Of a DNA stretch of 64,000 nt, positions 35,995-44,730 are shown piece by piece. Positions within the stretch are counted from its first letter, which is position 1, and each line of letters starts with the position of its first letter. Origin of the DNA: Sphaerotilus microaerophilus (GTDB taxonomy: Bacteria; Pseudomonadota; Gammaproteobacteria; Burkholderiales; Burkholderiaceae_C); the NCBI RefSeq assembly GCF_023734135.1, contig NZ_AP025730.1, forward strand, positions 806,001 through 870,000. Direction: 5' to 3'. Under the pieces are notes generated by a model, which saw only the letters and a list, made by a program, of their open reading frames with translations, was not told the DNA's origin and ran no database searches. Made by a program: the position numbers and the translations under genes.

Positions 35995-37124
35995 GCGTGC
36001 ACCTCCTGGGCGACGTGTTCGAGGTAGGCGCGCACCGCGGCGTGGTAGCGGGGGTCTTCCAGCAGGAAGGCGTCGTGGCCATGCGGTGCGTCGATCTCGG
36101 CGTAGCTGACCGTACGCCGGTTGTCCACCAACGCCTTGACCAGCTCGCGTGAGCGCTGCGGCGAGAAGCGCCAGTCGGTCGTGAAGCTCACCACCAGGAA
36201 CTTCGCCTGCGCCCGGGCCAGCGCGGCAGCCAGGTCACCGCCGTGCGCGCGTGCCGGGTCGAAGTAGTCCAGCGCGCGGGTGATCAGCAGGTAGGTGTTG
36301 GCGTCGAAGTACTCGCTGAACTTGTCGCCCTGGTAGCGCAGGTAGCTCTCGATCTGGAACTCGATCTCCTGCGTGCTGTAGGCCAGCTCGGCGCTGCGCA
36401 GCGCGCGGCCGAACTTCTCCTCCATCGAGTCGTCGCTCAGGTAGGTGATGTGGCCGATCATGCGCGCCACCCTCAGGCCGCGCTTGGGCACGACGCCGTG
36501 GGCGTAGAAGTCGCCACCGTGGAAGTCGGGGTCGGTGATGATGGCGCGGCGCGCCACCTCGTTGAAGGCGATGTTCTGGGCGGAAAGGTTGGGCGCGCTG
36601 GCAATGACTAGCGCGTGGCCCATCCGCTGCGGGTACTGCAGCGTCCAGCTCAGTGCCTGCATGCCACCCAGGCTGCCGCCCATCACCGCGGCGAGGCGCT
36701 CGATGCCCAGGCGGTCGAGCAGGCGGGCCTGGGCGTTGACCCAGTCCTCCACCGTCACCACCGGGAAATCGGCGCCGTAGGGCCGGCCGGTGGTCGCGTT
36801 CAGGTGCATCGGGCCGGTGGAGCCGAAGCAGGAGCCCGGGTTGTTGACGCCGATGACGAAGAAGCGGTTGGTGTCCAGCGGCTTGCCGGGGCCGATCATG
36901 TTGTCCCACCAGCCCTCGCTGCGCTCCAGGCCGGCGTGCGTGCCGGCGACATGGTGGCTGGCGTTGAGCGCGTGGCAGACCAGCACGGCGTTGCTGCGAT
37001 CGGCGTTGAGCGTCCCGTAGGTCTCGTAGACCAGGGTGTAGTCGCTCAGCGCCGCGCCGCTTTGCAGCGCGAGCGGTTCGGCAAAGTGCAGGGACTGGGG
37101 GGTGACGTGGCCAAGGGATGCCAT
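35991..37124 (-). CDS. metX: Homoserine O-acyltransferase
   Basis: A 377-residue alpha/beta hydrolase that acylates homoserine (acetyl or succinyl donor), feeding metY. The nucleophile elbow is [12 protein letters not shown]; the Asp and His of the triad lie in [11 protein letters not shown] and [12 protein letters not shown]. The chosen ATG (37122-37124) has no purine-rich ribosome-binding site because a terminator hairpin ends 12 bases upstream. An in-frame ATG at 37152-37154 would add ten residues. Control is by the SAM-II riboswitch upstream. MetX with MetW in this order is typical of betaproteobacteria. Confidence 0.95.
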   Translation of the reverse strand: MASLGHVTPQSLHFAEPLALQSGAALSDYTLVYETYGTLNADRSNAVLVCHALNASHHVAGTHAGLERSEGWWDNMIGPGKPLDTNRFFVIGVNNPGSCFGSTGPMHLNATTGRPYGADFPVVTVEDWVNAQARLLDRLGIERLAAVMGGSLGGMQALSWTLQYPQRMGHALVIASAPNLSAQNIAFNEVARRAIITDPDFHGGDFYAHGVVPKRGLRVARMIGHITYLSDDSMEEKFGRALRSAELAYSTQEIEFQIESYLRYQGDKFSEYFDANTYLLITRALDYFDPARAHGGDLAAALARAQAKFLVVSFTTDWRFSPQRSRELVKALVDNRRTVSYAEIDAPHGHDAFLLEDPRYHAAVRAYLEHVAQEVHA

Positions 37125-37136
37125 GGGACAGCTGCC

Positions 37137-37176
37137 AAGAAAACAACCCGGCATCGCAAAGGGCGGACACCGGGTC
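37137..37176 (-). terminator. Riboswitch-linked intrinsic terminator before metX
   Basis: Leftwards: ACCCGG (37170-37175), an 18-base loop, CCGGGT (37146-37151), then TGTTTTCTT (37137-37145); a flanking G-T pair can extend the stem to 7 bp. It sits between the SAM-II aptamer and the metX ATG, so it is the probable expression platform: SAM bound, terminator formed, metXW off. Confidence 0.6.
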
Positions 37177-37181
37177 GGTTG

Positions 37182-37238
37182 GCCCCTCTTTAGCGGCATT
37201 TCTAGAGCGCCCGCAAGCCGGATCAAATCGGCGCTGGT
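37182..37238 (-). ncRNA. SAM-II riboswitch aptamer
   Basis: Leftward RNA. P1 stem AGCGCC (37231-37236) with GGCGCT (37207-37212). Between them are the conserved GATTTGA and TTGC elements. After the stem come AAATG, CGCTAAA and GAGGGG, which form the pseudoknot. Order, spacing and these invariant stretches match the SAM-II (metA motif) family, a short H-type pseudoknot that binds S-adenosylmethionine. It precedes metX, a classic target. Recognition is from memory of the family consensus. Confidence 0.88.
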
Positions 37239-37242
37239 CCGC

Positions 37243-37248
37243 AGTATA
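37243..37248 (-). promoter_or_regulatory. -10 element for the metXW transcript
   Basis: TATACT on the minus strand, preceded by TGACC. Initiation about 7 bases downstream would place the 5' end of the RNA right at the start of the SAM-II aptamer. No good -35 box is seen in the very GC-rich sequence upstream. Confidence 0.5.
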
Positions 37249-37470
37249 GGTCAGCCCCCCGGCCACGGGGGCCGGCGGGTGGCAGATGCACGCCCGGGTG
37301 TTCGGCAGCGGTGGCGCCCCACGAACCCGGGATGGCCCCGGTCGGCCGGAGGGTGCAAACTTTTCACGCTCTTGTCCCCGTGGCGCTGCGCGTCAGCGGC
37401 TGGTGTGATGTCGCCGGAGCACCGGCAGCCGCACAGGCGGAGAGGACAAGACGGGTGAAGGATCCGGACC
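37249..37470. other. Intergenic region between metX control region and kinase gene
   Basis: This is part of the 346-base gap between metX and the histidine kinase. It holds a G/C-run hairpin (CCCCC, 6 bases, GGGGG near 37256-37271), which may shape the metX promoter, and a GAAGGA ribosome-binding site for the kinase. No gene is visible. Confidence 0.4.
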
Positions 37471-38532
37471 ATGAGCGCCATTCCTGGCTGGCAGCCGACC
37501 ATCGTCGCCCCGCTGCCGACCGACGACGAGGACACTGTCCCCGCGACGGCCTGGGCCGGCGGGGCTGCGGTGCAGGCCGCGGGTCCGGCCGGCGGTGCGG
37601 CCTGGCTGGGGCGTTGGCTGCTCGGCGGCGGGCTGGTCTTCCTGGCCGGCGTGGCCGCCTGGCCGGCATGGAGCCGGGCGTCGACCTCCAGCTTCGCGCT
37701 GGTCTGGCTGGCCGGTCTGGTGGCACTGGGCTACCTGGCCTGGCGCTGGCAGGCGTCGGCGCGTCAGCGTGCGAACGGGCGGCGTCGCCAGGCCGAGCGG
37801 TTGCGGGTGGCCGAGGCGGCACTGCAGGCCACCCGGGCAAGGCTGCTCCAGCATGACCAGGCGGTGTCGCGGCGGGCCGAGCGCGCCCGGATGCTGCGCG
37901 AGTTGCACGACAGCGTCGGTGGACGGCTGGTGGCCGCCCTGGCGCTGGCCCAGCAGATCCCCATCCAGCCCGGTGCCCTGCTGCCCGAGGCGGCACCCGG
38001 CCTGCTGGCCGAGCTGCGCCACCAGGTGGAGGCCAGCCTGCTGGAGCTGCGCCTGTCGCTGGACCACCTCGAAGATGGGTCGGGGTCCCCGCTTGTGCAG
38101 GCCCTGGCCGACCTGCGCGACCACGCCGCGCCCATGCTGGCGGACGCAGGCATCCGCCTGGTCTGGGAGCTGCATGGGCCGGTGGAGGAGGTGACGTTGG
38201 GCGCGCACACCACACTGCAGCTGCAGCGCATCGCCCAGGAAGCGCTGTCAAACATCGCCCGCCACGCCCGCGACGCCAGCGAGGCCCGCTTGCTGCTGGA
38301 GCTGCTCGACGGCGAAACCGGCCGCCACCTGCGGCTGGCCATCAGCGACGACGGCCATCCGCCCGGCCCGGCGCCGACCGAGTTTGCGCCCACCCAGCCG
38401 CCGCTGCGCAGCGGGCTCGGCTGGGCGCGGCTGCAGCGTCAAGCCACGGAACTGGGGGCGCAGCTGGTAGCGGGTGCACAGGCGCGCGGCTGGACCGTCG
38501 ACCTGGTGTTGCCGCTGCCGAGCCGCCGCTGA
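37471..38532 (+). CDS. Orphan sensor histidine kinase, NarL/DegS-type (HisKA_3)
   Basis: A 353-residue membrane kinase. Two membrane helices lie at about 45-65 and 74-92 with almost no periplasmic loop, followed by a helical linker. The phosphoacceptor region is ARMLRELHDSVGGRL (His in ELHD, the HPK7/HisKA_3 pattern). The C-terminal ATPase has the N-box QEALSNIARHA and the G-box region AISDDG and GLGWARLQ. Kinases of this class pair with LuxR-type response regulators, but none is adjacent. With so little outside the membrane it may sense membrane or internal signals. Confidence 0.85.
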   Translation: MSAIPGWQPTIVAPLPTDDEDTVPATAWAGGAAVQAAGPAGGAAWLGRWLLGGGLVFLAGVAAWPAWSRASTSSFALVWLAGLVALGYLAWRWQASARQRANGRRRQAERLRVAEAALQATRARLLQHDQAVSRRAERARMLRELHDSVGGRLVAALALAQQIPIQPGALLPEAAPGLLAELRHQVEASLLELRLSLDHLEDGSGSPLVQALADLRDHAAPMLADAGIRLVWELHGPVEEVTLGAHTTLQLQRIAQEALSNIARHARDASEARLLLELLDGETGRHLRLAISDDGHPPGPAPTEFAPTQPPLRSGLGWARLQRQATELGAQLVAGAQARGWTVDLVLPLPSRR

Positions 38533-38630
38533 AAGGCGGAAGGGCCGAGGGACCGGCCCTGGGGCAAAGACGACATGGGCCTGCGTCGAGGCCAAGCCGG
38601 GGGCAGGGAGGGCGTTCCCGCGTCAGCCCA

Positions 38631-39251
38631 TCAGGCTGTCGGGGGCGCGGTCTGCACGAAGCTGGGCCGCTGTGCGAGCTTGTCGGCCAGGCGGGCGAGG
38701 TTGGCGTGGCGGCTGCGCCAGTCGATTTCCGGGAAGCGGAAGTCGAGGTAGCCCAGCGCGCAGCCGCAGGCGATGTCCGCCAGGCTCAGGTACAGGCCCA
38801 CGCACCAGTTGCGCTCGCCCAGCGCGCGCGACATCGACGCCAGGCTGGTGTCGACCTTGTCCAGCTGCCGGTCGACCCAGGCCTGGCAGCGCTGCTCGGC
38901 CGGGCGGCCGGGCCAGTTCAGCTCCATGCGGGCCGCGATCGCCGCGTCCATCACGCCATCGGCCAGCGCCTCCCAGGTGCGTACCTCGGCGCGCTCGCGA
39001 CCCCGCTCGGGGATCAGCTTGCCCACGGGGGACAGCGTATCGACGTACTCGGCGATCACCCGCGAGTCGAACAGCGCCTCGCCGCCTTCCAGCACCAGGC
39101 AGGGCACCTTGCCGAGCGGGTTGCTGGCGACCACCTTCGGCTGAGCCGACCAGGGATCATCCAGGTCGAGCTTGTATTCGAGTTTCTTTTCCGCCAGCAC
39201 GACACGCACCTTGCGTACGTAAGGGCTGGTGAGGGAGCCAATCAATCTCAT
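38631..39251 (-). CDS. Glutathione S-transferase, YibF-like
   Basis: A 206-residue protein. The thioredoxin-like N-terminal domain (MRLIGSLTSPYVRKVRVVLAEKKLEY; cis-proline in NPLGKVPCLVLEGG; DSRVIAEYVD) and helical C-terminal domain (ALADGVMDAAIAARME, then CALGYLDFRFPEIDW) follow E. coli YibF closely. These GSTs have a Ser in place of the usual Tyr/Cys near the N-terminus. The physiological substrate is unknown. It is convergent with the kinase gene. Confidence 0.9.
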   Translation of the reverse strand: MRLIGSLTSPYVRKVRVVLAEKKLEYKLDLDDPWSAQPKVVASNPLGKVPCLVLEGGEALFDSRVIAEYVDTLSPVGKLIPERGRERAEVRTWEALADGVMDAAIAARMELNWPGRPAEQRCQAWVDRQLDKVDTSLASMSRALGERNWCVGLYLSLADIACGCALGYLDFRFPEIDWRSRHANLARLADKLAQRPSFVQTAPPTA

Positions 39252-39353
39252 GCAGGAACCAGGGTGGGCCGGGGGGCGTGACAGGGGTTCGGATCATTCT
39301 AGCGAGCCGCCTGCGTGGTTGCAGGCGCGCTGCCAAGCCGGTCCGGGACCGCG

Positions 39354-40946
39354 TCAGGCCACGACCTGCAGCCGGCTGCGCATGCTGGCGTGCAGGGCGT
39401 CGTCACAGCGGTGCATCAACGCCGTCACGGTGTCGCCTGAGCGGGTCAGGCTGTGGCCGTTGTGCACCCGCACCTGCAGGCCCGGGGCGATGGCCGACCA
39501 GTCGTGCCCATTCACGGCGCTGGTGAGGCGTTCGCAGATGCGGCTGCTCTCCTCGCGGCCGGAACGGTGCAGCAGGATGGCGAACTCGTCGTGCGTCCAG
39601 CGCGCCGGCAGGTCGCCGCTGCGCAGCTGCTGACGCAGCATGGCCGCGACGGCGCAGAGCACGCGGTCGCGCACCAGCGGGCCGAACTGTGCAGCCATGG
39701 CCTGTGCGTCGGCCACCGCGACCAGCAGGACCGAGCAGCGCGCACGCTCCACGTCGGTGCGCAGCAGCAGGGACTCCGTGCGTTGGACGAACTGGCGCCG
39801 GTCGGCCAGGCCGGTCAGGCTGTCTTCGCTGGGGCGCAGCGCGGTGGCGGCGGCGGTGAGGGCCCGCGTGCGCAGGTCGGCGTCGACCTCGGCGCCTCGG
39901 CGCTGGGCCGCCAGCCCCGCCGCGCGGGCCTGCCGCCGGGACCGGGCACGCTCGCGCTCGACCTCCAGCGCTGCGGCGTGGCGTCCCTGGGCCGCGAGCA
40001 CGCGGCTGAGCAGGCCGGCAGCGAGGTCGGCCAGAGCGAGGTGGGAGAGCTGGCGCGCCTCGGTGATCACGCCGCGCGCGGTGGCTTCGGCCTCTTCCAG
40101 CCTGCCGGCGGCCCGCGCCACTTCGGCGCTGGCGCACAGTGCCAGCAGGTCGAGCCAGCCGCGCTCCCGGTGTACCAGCGGGCGAATCTGCGTGAGCAGC
40201 CGCTGCGCCAGGGCGGGCTCGCCGGCCCAGCAGGCCTGCAGCACCTGTACCCAGCCGAGCAGGAAGCGCCCCGGGCGCTGGGTGACCGAGTTCGGCACGC
40301 CCGGGCTGCGCTCGCAGCTGCTCAGGGCGTCTTCGATGCCCTGGCCCAGGCGATCGAGCAGGCTGGCGCGCTGCGCCCGGGGCTCGTCATCGAGCGTCAG
40401 CACGGTGGCCAGCGCCCTGCCGCAGGCGCGGTGGATGGCCAGGTGGGCCAGCCAGTCGCCGCGGCCCCGCTCGCGGGCCCGGTCCATGCCTTCTGCAAAG
40501 GTCTGCTCGGCCGCCTCGACCTGGCCACTCCAGGCCAGCGCCAGCCCGAGCGGGTCGGCGGCGATCACGGTGGCCAGCGGCTGCGGTGCCTGGCGCGCCA
40601 AGGTCAGCGCCAGGGTCCCGGTGGCAATCGCCTCGTCCAGGCGCTGCAGTGCCGTGAGCGCCGTGCAGCCCAGCGCGAGCGCCTCGACCTCCCCGTCGGT
40701 GCCGCCGTCCTGGCGCAGCAGCAGGGTGGCGTGGTCGGTGAATTCCAGCGCCTGCAGGTAGTTGCAGGCCCGCAGGTCGCAGCGTGCGAGGTGCAGCAGC
40801 GCGCGGGCCTCCAGTGCGGTGTCATCGACCTCGCGGGCGCGCTGCCGCAGCTGGGTGGCCAGGAGCCGGCAGGCATCGAGGGCACCCTCGCGCCATTGCG
40901 CCTGGCACGCGGTGTCGAGCTCATCCAGGCTGAGCAGGCTGGTCAT
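39354..40946 (-). CDS. TPR-like protein with degenerate GGDEF domain
   Basis: A 530-residue protein. About 350 residues of helical repeats (for example ARALLHLARCDLRACNYLQALEFTDHATLLL) precede a GGDEF-type domain that begins DSLTGLADRRQFV (about 370-530). At the catalytic turn the sequence is RWTHDEFAILL: the two glycines of GGDEF are replaced by Thr-His. Known diguanylate cyclases need those glycines, so it probably does not make c-di-GMP; it may bind nucleotide or partner proteins. The start at 40944-40946 is the methionine of MTSLLSLDEL. The HDOD gene follows upstream on the same strand. Confidence 0.85.
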   Translation of the reverse strand: MTSLLSLDELDTACQAQWREGALDACRLLATQLRQRAREVDDTALEARALLHLARCDLRACNYLQALEFTDHATLLLRQDGGTDGEVEALALGCTALTALQRLDEAIATGTLALTLARQAPQPLATVIAADPLGLALAWSGQVEAAEQTFAEGMDRARERGRGDWLAHLAIHRACGRALATVLTLDDEPRAQRASLLDRLGQGIEDALSSCERSPGVPNSVTQRPGRFLLGWVQVLQACWAGEPALAQRLLTQIRPLVHRERGWLDLLALCASAEVARAAGRLEEAEATARGVITEARQLSHLALADLAAGLLSRVLAAQGRHAAALEVERERARSRRQARAAGLAAQRRGAEVDADLRTRALTAAATALRPSEDSLTGLADRRQFVQRTESLLLRTDVERARCSVLLVAVADAQAMAAQFGPLVRDRVLCAVAAMLRQQLRSGDLPARWTHDEFAILLHRSGREESSRICERLTSAVNGHDWSAIAPGLQVRVHNGHSLTRSGDTVTALMHRCDDALHASMRSRLQVVA

Positions 40947-41148
40947 GCAGGCATCCCCCGATGCGTTGTGGATCTTCGTTCGGACGCGGTGCACCGCTTG
41001 GGTGGCTCGCGCGCAATTTGTATGTGGCCTGTGGGCCAAAGTATCGCGGTCGGGGGGCTTTGGGGCTGTGCAGGAATTGACGATTTTGCTGAATCGGGCG
41101 CGACTACCCCATGGCCGGGGGAGCCAGGAGCAGACCGGCAGGGCGGTA

Positions 41149-41955
41149 TCAGGCCAGGGCGGCCTGCAGGCGGGTCCAGGACGGCTGGACGGCGTCGATC
41201 AGTTCGTCGCGCTGGCAGCCACCCGCCGGAGCCAGCTGCTCGGCGGCGGCTTCCAGATCCTCCTCCTGCAGCAGGGCGTCGACCACGGCACCCAGGCCGA
41301 GCAGGCGGCGCAGGCGGGGGTCGAGTCCGGCCCAGGCGTCGGTGGGGCGGACGCGCTCGCGCACGAAGTGCACCACGTCGTTGGCGAGCCCCCAGGCGGC
41401 GCACAGCGCGCTGCCGTAGCTGGCGTGGCTGACGCCAAAGGCCTCGGTTTCCGCGGCGATCAGGGCGGCGCGGTCGTGCCCCAGGCCGGCCAGCAGGGCG
41501 CCATAGCGCTGCGGGGCATGGGCCAGCAGCACCGCCTGGCCGCTGTGGGCAAACAGGCCGGCGGTGTGGGCGTGCAGGCCATCGAGCCCGAGGGCGCGTG
41601 CACTGCGGCCCATCAGCAGGCCGCTGCGGCTGGCTTGCTGCCAAAGCGCGTCCATCGCGGGCGACGGCGTGAAGGCGGCGCGCAGGGCCGTTTCGTAAGT
41701 GATGGCCGCCACCTCGCGCGTGCCGAGGTAACGCACTGCCTCGCCCACCGTCTCGACGCGACGAAGCAGGCCGAACATGGCACTGTTGACGGTGCGCACC
41801 ACCGCGGCGGCGAGGGCGAGGTCCGATTCGATCAGCCCGGCCATCTCGCCCAGCGGGGCGTCCTCGCGCTCCAGCAGGGCGAGCATCTGGACCAGCGTGC
41901 GCGGGCAGGCGGGCAGGTCGGCGTCGAGTCGGCGCAGGGCGGCGGGTAGGGGCAT
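41149..41955 (-). CDS. HDOD-domain signalling protein
   Basis: A 268-residue protein nearly filled by an HDOD domain (LPACPRTLVQMLALLERED, then LIESDLALAAAVVRTVNSAMFGL and VGEAVRYLGTREVAAITYETAL). HDOD proteins resemble HD phosphohydrolases without the metal-binding His-Asp pair and act in signalling networks, often alongside c-di-GMP proteins. It lies about 200 bases upstream of the degenerate GGDEF gene, same strand. Partner unknown. Confidence 0.88.
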   Translation of the reverse strand: MPLPAALRRLDADLPACPRTLVQMLALLEREDAPLGEMAGLIESDLALAAAVVRTVNSAMFGLLRRVETVGEAVRYLGTREVAAITYETALRAAFTPSPAMDALWQQASRSGLLMGRSARALGLDGLHAHTAGLFAHSGQAVLLAHAPQRYGALLAGLGHDRAALIAAETEAFGVSHASYGSALCAAWGLANDVVHFVRERVRPTDAWAGLDPRLRRLLGLGAVVDALLQEEDLEAAAEQLAPAGGCQRDELIDAVQPSWTRLQAALA

Positions 41956-42101
41956 CGGGGTCCTCGTCGGGCACGGGCCGGCGGAGGGCGCCGGCCTGGC
42001 GCGATTGCAGCAGACTCCGGCACCAATCCGGCCATGGCCGATGCCCGTGGGGCCCGGCCCGGCGGACTTCGGTCACGCCCGCCGCACGGACATGGCACGC
42101 G

Positions 42102-43736
42102 TCAGGTGCTTGGGCGGGGGTCGAGCAGCGCCTCGCACTGGGTCCGGGCGCTGCTGCCGGCGCGCTGCTGCCGGCACACCGGGCGCAGCTGTTCGGCCAG
42201 ACGGTGCAGCCGGGCGGGGCCGTCGGCGGTGGTTTGTTGCCAGCCTTGCAGGGCCGCGGCAATGCGCTGCAACGCGCGCACATTGCGCACGTGGTAGGCG
42301 TCGTGCTGCTGGGAGAGTTCGGCCAGCACGCTGGCCGTGGCCTCCTCGATGCGTGCGCCGTCCTCGGGGGCCAGCTGCACCAGCCAGGCCACGTGGCTGG
42401 CGCCCCACTGCAGCCGGGTGGCCGGGCCGCGGGCGGCTTCCCAGGCGCGCTGGGACCAGCGCAGCGCCTCGCTCATCTGCCCCTGGGCCCTGGCCAGGCT
42501 GGCCAGCTGGCCCATCAGGTAGTGCGGCGCAGCGGCGCGGGGAAGGTTGGCGGTGAGCAGGGCACGGGCTTCGGCGGGCATGCCCGCATCGGCGAGCAGG
42601 CGCGCGGCCGTGGGCACCACGGCCTGGCGCTCGCCAGGGTCGGGCGTGTCCCGCTCGAAGCGTTCCACCAGCTGGCGGATCTCGTTGCGCAGTTCGGCCG
42701 GGACATCGGCGTCGCCCTGCGGCCGGCCGAGGGTGGCCAGCTCCACCCGCACCTGCAGCGCCGTCAGGCGGTCGGCACGGGGCAGGCTTTCATCGGCGGC
42801 GAGGCGGCGCGCCGCCTGGTCCCAGGTCTGCTGCAGTTGTTGGCGTTCGCGGCTGCCGGCCACGCTGAGGGCGGCCAGCACCGCCGTCGCGTCATTGCTG
42901 ACCAGGTCGAGCTGCTCGCGGGCACTGCTGCCGTCGCCCAGCAGGCGCAGCAAGGCCGCCCCGGCCGCGCTGCGCAGGTCGGCGTCCAGCGCAGCGGCGG
43001 TGCCGGCGGTACCCGCCGCCGCGGCCGCCTTGAGCAGCAGCCGGGTGTGGGTGGCCCGCAGGCCCGGCGGGCAGGCCTGGGCCAGGTGGGCGAGGGCGCG
43101 CGCCCGGTCGCCGGGGCGCAGGGTGTCGCGGTCGTCTGCATCCCAGGCATACCAGGCGAGCTGCCGCCATTCGTGCACCGGGAGGGCCTGGCCGGCCAGG
43201 GCGGCGGCCAGCACGTCGGTTGTCGGTCGGGTGGCGGCGCGGGCGGCCGAGCCGCCCAGTGCGGAGCGCAGCGCATTCACGTACAGGCTGGCGTCGAGCT
43301 CGCCGGGCAGGCGGGTGAGCTCCTCGCCCTGGGGGGACAGCAGCAGCATGCTCGGGTAGCCCCGCACCCGGAAGCGCTCGCCCAGCCGCTGGGCGCCGGG
43401 GGCGTCGCCGTCGATGTACAGGGGAATGAAGCCGCGCGAAAGTTCGATGAAGTCCACGCGCCGGAACACCGTGGCCTTGACCTGCTGGCAGGGTGGGCAC
43501 CACTGTGCGCCCCAGAACAGGAACACCGGCTTGCCCTCGCGCCGGGCCTGGGCGAAGACGGCCTCCACATCGCTGCTGTGCTGTGCCTGCTGCCAGGCGA
43601 TGGCGGGCGTGTAGGCGCTGGTGGCGTCGACGCTGGTCAGCGCCAGGGCCGCGCTGGCCAGCAGCGCCAGCGCACCCAGGCGCCAGCCGGCCGGGGTCGG
43701 GCGGGGAGAGGGCGGGCGGTTCGACGTGCGTGCCAT
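42102..43736 (-). CDS. Exported thioredoxin-domain protein with long helical C-terminus
   Basis: A 544-residue protein. A signal peptide or N-terminal anchor (about 18-36, RLGALALLASAALALTS) is followed by a thioredoxin-like domain (about 45-165) with active site WCPPC (C80, C83), preceded by GKPVFLFWGAQ and with YPSMLLLSPQG as the cis-Pro region. The remaining 370 residues are alpha-helical and repeat-like, without a clear family. The CPPC dipeptide differs from thioredoxin's CGPC. A periplasmic disulfide role (reductase or isomerase) is likely; its partners are not evident. Confidence 0.85.
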   Translation of the reverse strand: MARTSNRPPSPRPTPAGWRLGALALLASAALALTSVDATSAYTPAIAWQQAQHSSDVEAVFAQARREGKPVFLFWGAQWCPPCQQVKATVFRRVDFIELSRGFIPLYIDGDAPGAQRLGERFRVRGYPSMLLLSPQGEELTRLPGELDASLYVNALRSALGGSAARAATRPTTDVLAAALAGQALPVHEWRQLAWYAWDADDRDTLRPGDRARALAHLAQACPPGLRATHTRLLLKAAAAAGTAGTAAALDADLRSAAGAALLRLLGDGSSAREQLDLVSNDATAVLAALSVAGSRERQQLQQTWDQAARRLAADESLPRADRLTALQVRVELATLGRPQGDADVPAELRNEIRQLVERFERDTPDPGERQAVVPTAARLLADAGMPAEARALLTANLPRAAAPHYLMGQLASLARAQGQMSEALRWSQRAWEAARGPATRLQWGASHVAWLVQLAPEDGARIEEATASVLAELSQQHDAYHVRNVRALQRIAAALQGWQQTTADGPARLHRLAEQLRPVCRQQRAGSSARTQCEALLDPRPST

Positions 43737-43859
43737 GACGTTGCAAATTGTGCAGCGTGGCGGTGCTGGTGTCGCTACCCTCGATCCCGGGGCATCCCCG
43801 ATGGTTTGCGGGGGTGAGGTCCCGCGCAAACCCGCAGAGTGGCCGTCCTGCCACCCCCG

Positions 43860-44702
43860 TCAGGCCGCGTCCGATTCGCGCCCGGCATCGGCGCCAAGCC
43901 AGAGCTGGGGGTCGCTGGCCTGGGCCACGGGAGTGGCGCGTGCCAGCGCCATCCAGACTGCAAAGGGCAGGCCGGCCTCGTGCGGCAGGGCCCGCGTCGG
44001 TGCCGGGCGCAGCAGTTCCAGCCGCATCGGCGCGTTGTCTGCCTCGTCGGCGTCCGGGCCTGGGCTCCTCGACAGCGGCAGGGCCGGCCGGCGCGCCACC
44101 AGCACGCCGCACTCGGGGGGGATTTCAGCGGCCTCGGCGATGCCCTCGGCCAGCACGTAGTACAGCGCCCCGGCCATCTGCAGGTAGGCGGCCCGCTTGG
44201 CCGGGCGGCGCAGGTCGGCCAGCAGGTCGGCGCGGCGCACCTTGATCTCGTGCACCACCGGCTGCAGGTAGGCCGCCACGCTGGTGTGGCGCACGGAATA
44301 GACGTCGGGCATCGCCATCTGCCAGCGCGGCTGTCCCGTGTCGTCGGTGACGCGCGCGCGCATCGCCAGGCCGCGCCAGGCGATGCGGCCGTCGCGCGCC
44401 AATGCCGTGGCCACCTGGCCGACCAGGGCTTCGTGTGCGCTGCGCGCCGCACGGTTTCGCTCGGCCGTCTGTGCCAGCACCTGCATGCCCGCATCGCTGA
44501 CACGCACGCTCAGCCGCCCGGCCGCATCCTCGCGGCGCTCCAGCAGCCCGGCGGCGATCAGCTCCGCCTCGATCACGTCCTGGCAGGGCCATCCGGCCGA
44601 TCGCCAGACATCGCGCAACCGCCGCCGGTGGGTGGTGCCGATGGCCGGGCCAGGCGGATCTGCCGGGGGAGGTGCAAGGGGGGCGACGGGACGCTCGGGC
44701 AT
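43860..44702 (-). CDS. Possible PD-(D/E)XK nuclease-like protein (MmcB-like region)
   Basis: A 280-residue protein beginning MPERPVAPLAPPPADPPG. An N-terminal winged-helix-like part (about 30-75, IEAELIAAGLLERREDAAGRLSVRVSDAG) comes first. A core follows with MPDVYSVRHTSVAAYLQPVVHEIKVRRADLLADLRRPAKRAAYLQMAGALYYVL. The order Asp, then about 17 residues, Glu-x-Lys, then A-D-x-x-x-D-x-R/K...Y resembles the MmcB DNA-repair family of PD-(D/E)XK folds. That is a motif-level resemblance; no activity can be asserted. It lies 123 bases from the thioredoxin-like gene, same strand. Confidence 0.6.
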   Translation of the reverse strand: MPERPVAPLAPPPADPPGPAIGTTHRRRLRDVWRSAGWPCQDVIEAELIAAGLLERREDAAGRLSVRVSDAGMQVLAQTAERNRAARSAHEALVGQVATALARDGRIAWRGLAMRARVTDDTGQPRWQMAMPDVYSVRHTSVAAYLQPVVHEIKVRRADLLADLRRPAKRAAYLQMAGALYYVLAEGIAEAAEIPPECGVLVARRPALPLSRSPGPDADEADNAPMRLELLRPAPTRALPHEAGLPFAVWMALARATPVAQASDPQLWLGADAGRESDAA

Positions 44703-44730
44703 CTGCGCAGCGTAGCGCAGCCGGCACGGT

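Noticed and set aside
38541..38560. Hairpin AGGGCCG/CGGCCCT between the kinase and GST genes as a terminator
   Set aside because: Seven base pairs without any T-run on either strand; not enough to call.
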